Program-made: the position numbers and the translations under genes
NCBI GenBank assembly: GCA_000436695.1
Contig: HF992580.1
Coordinates: 1-25,373 of the forward strand
Length of the DNA stretch: 25,373 bases
Reading direction: 5' to 3'
From: Prevotella sp. CAG:1185
GTDB lineage: Bacteria > Bacteroidota > Bacteroidia > Bacteroidales > Bacteroidaceae
Shown here: positions 24,566 to 25,373 of the stretch, one piece after another
Layout: each line of letters starts with the position of its first letter
Position numbering within the stretch: position 1 is the stretch's first letter
Notes under the pieces: model-generated
The model's database searches: none
What the model was told of the DNA's origin: nothing
The model's input: only the letters and a program-made list of their open reading frames with translations

Positions 24566-24652
24566 CGGCTGAAAGCATGAATGTACAAAATAGATAAAAC
24601 TATATATGGCCTAATTACCGATTGTGGCTTAATCCAAATCAGCCATTAGTAT
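24566..24652 (+). repeat. Dispersed intergenic repeat, copy C
   Basis: The core CGGCTGAAAGCATGAATG plus TACAAAATAGATAAAACTAT is followed by GGCCTAATTACC and GGCTTAATCCAAATCAGCC. It matches copy B nearly end to end, and copies A and D in part. About 110 bp upstream, GGATTCGGTCTG (24453-24464) repeats the lead-in of copy B. Confidence 0.7.
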
Positions 24653-24949
24653 TCGTCAGTTTTGTCGTTTCCTATTAATCCCATTATCATTCTCTTTTAA
24701 CAGGCATAATGAGCCATATAAAGAAAGGCATACTTTAATATGGTAATATGAGAAAGCCTGGTGTCAGAAAGTGTTAATATATTTGTAGACGTAATCCAGA
24801 TTAAGTTTGATTATTGATTTGAATTTAACGGAATATTATGTATGGACATAATGCGATTTAAACTTTAATGATTATATATAAATATCTGTTAATCAATGAT
24901 ATATGTTAAATTGCTTAATTGTATTATTATAAATATTCTTTTATAGTCA

Positions 24950-24983
24950 TTTGAAATATCTGTTGTTATTAACCTACCTTTGT
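24950..24983 (+). promoter_or_regulatory. Orphan Bacteroidetes promoter
   Basis: TTTG (24950-24953), a 21-bp spacer and TACCTTTGT (24975-24983) fit the vegetative promoter with only the final C changed to T, which the consensus tolerates. No protein gene follows; a predicted structured RNA does. Confidence 0.6.
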
Positions 24984-24987
24984 TATG

Positions 24988-25120
24988 TTAAGAGGTCTTA
25001 TCTGTCATGAAATGGCAGATAGAATAATAGTTAAAAATATGGCTGTAGTATTATGAATAAATCATTGAAATACGACACAAAACTCATTGAGTTTTGTGTC
25101 GTATTTCAATGATTTTTTGT
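24988..25120 (+). ncRNA. Candidate small noncoding RNA of about 130 nt
   Basis: Downstream of the orphan promoter lies a stem ATCTGTCA/TGGCAGAT (25000-25007 with 25013-25020, one G-U pair, 5-nt loop). A short A/T-rich single-stranded stretch follows, then a very long perfect terminator hairpin ending in TTTTTT. This is the layout of a bacterial small RNA. Only tiny ORFs exist inside: 6 codons, 5 codons, and a 19-residue ORF (25053-25112) lying within the hairpin. The hairpin's own symmetry argues against selection for that peptide. Start and end are estimates. It does not match an RNA family I recognise. Confidence 0.5.
25059..25120 (+). terminator. 57-bp perfect palindrome acting as a terminator
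   Basis: Arms 25059-25086 and 25088-25115 are perfectly complementary over 28 bp around a single central T. In RNA the stem would be about 26 bp with a 5-nt loop. Six T begin at 25113 on the plus side, while the minus side lacks a clean T run, giving a plus orientation. It is unusually long for a terminator. Confidence 0.8.
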
Positions 25121-25373
25121 TTAAATTAGTTACTGTATATTGTATAGAACATAAGTGAGTCTTATTAAAATCCGATTAGACTATGTTTAATTAGTAAATT
25201 GATAATCATATATTTTTATAGTAAATAAATCTATAATTCGTAAATAAAATATGCTATCTTTTATATCGTTTATCAAGATATTTGCAAGTTTTACTATGTA
25301 TATACGAAAACTTACAAACACTTTTATAAAATAGTTCACTACTGTCCAATAAAAGTTGGCTAATCGGTCTTTG

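Larger units (their letters stand above)
23788..25373. other. 1.6-kb gene-free, very AT-rich region with ordered repeats
   Basis: No convincing protein gene is found between mntP and the right edge. It contains a partial dispersed repeat (23825), a 147-bp palindrome (23981), two more paired half-site clusters (24223, 24395), a 14-bp hairpin (24266) and repeat copy C (24566). It also has an approximate direct repeat AGGCATA.TG.GC.AT (near 24505 and 24702), a predicted RNA unit (24950-25120) and a weak inverted repeat (25283-25292 with 25307-25316). Base composition is far more AT-rich than the men cluster. Confidence 0.7.

Noticed and set aside
23788..25373. CRISPR array in the AT-rich right end
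   Set aside because: Repeated motifs are not regularly spaced, differ from one another, and no cas gene is present.

Overview
The window looks like a chromosomal segment of a Bacteroidales bacterium, most likely Prevotella or a close relative. Four things point there: the protein families (Bacteroidetes-type PepD, a short MenE, an ATP-grasp protein opening with a FNPEHD motif, a Skp/OmpH-like lipoprotein); AT-rich intergenic DNA with no strong Shine-Dalgarno sequences; and repeated matches to the Bacteroidetes promoter pattern TTTG-N19-21-TAnnTTTGC in front of several genes. The genus is an inference; no rRNA or tRNA is present to settle it.

Layout. 1-2900 (minus strand): a GH43-type glycosidase preceded by an ATP-grasp protein of unknown substrate. 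2938-7927 (plus): a DUF4143-type AAA ATPase with an altered Walker B motif, then the 1190-residue pyruvate:ferredoxin oxidoreductase NifJ and two stacked terminators. 8248-9192 (minus): a small membrane protein plus a Skp/OmpH-like lipoprotein under one clear promoter. 9283-11213 (plus): dipeptidase PepD and a small lipoprotein. 11481-15269 (minus): pyruvate kinase, DNA polymerase IV and a DMT transporter. 15449-22956 (minus): a menaquinone cluster, read in the order rluA-type pseudouridine synthase, a 50-residue membrane ORF, menI, menF, menD, menB, a 260-bp gap holding a dispersed repeat, menC, menE. 23135-23787 (plus): manganese exporter MntP with a structured leader. 23788-25373: about 1.6 kb without a convincing protein gene, but full of ordered DNA.

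How the genes work together. MenF, MenD, MenC, MenE, MenB and MenI would take chorismate to 1,4-dihydroxy-2-naphthoate, lacking only MenH; MenA and MenG are also not in the window. NifJ and pyruvate kinase are central anaerobic carbon enzymes around pyruvate. Menaquinone would serve anaerobic electron transport such as fumarate reduction (general knowledge of the group).

Most unusual parts. The gene-free right end contains (a) a 147-bp imperfect palindrome with perfect 21-bp arms, each arm made of two tandem GTGA-type half-sites that recur twice more nearby; (b) an isolated promoter-plus-terminator unit predicting a noncoding RNA of about 130 nt that ends in a 57-bp perfect palindrome; and (c) copies of a dispersed intergenic repeat also found in the men cluster and upstream of the window's pyruvate kinase terminator. 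All are read directly from sequence; their functions are hypotheses.
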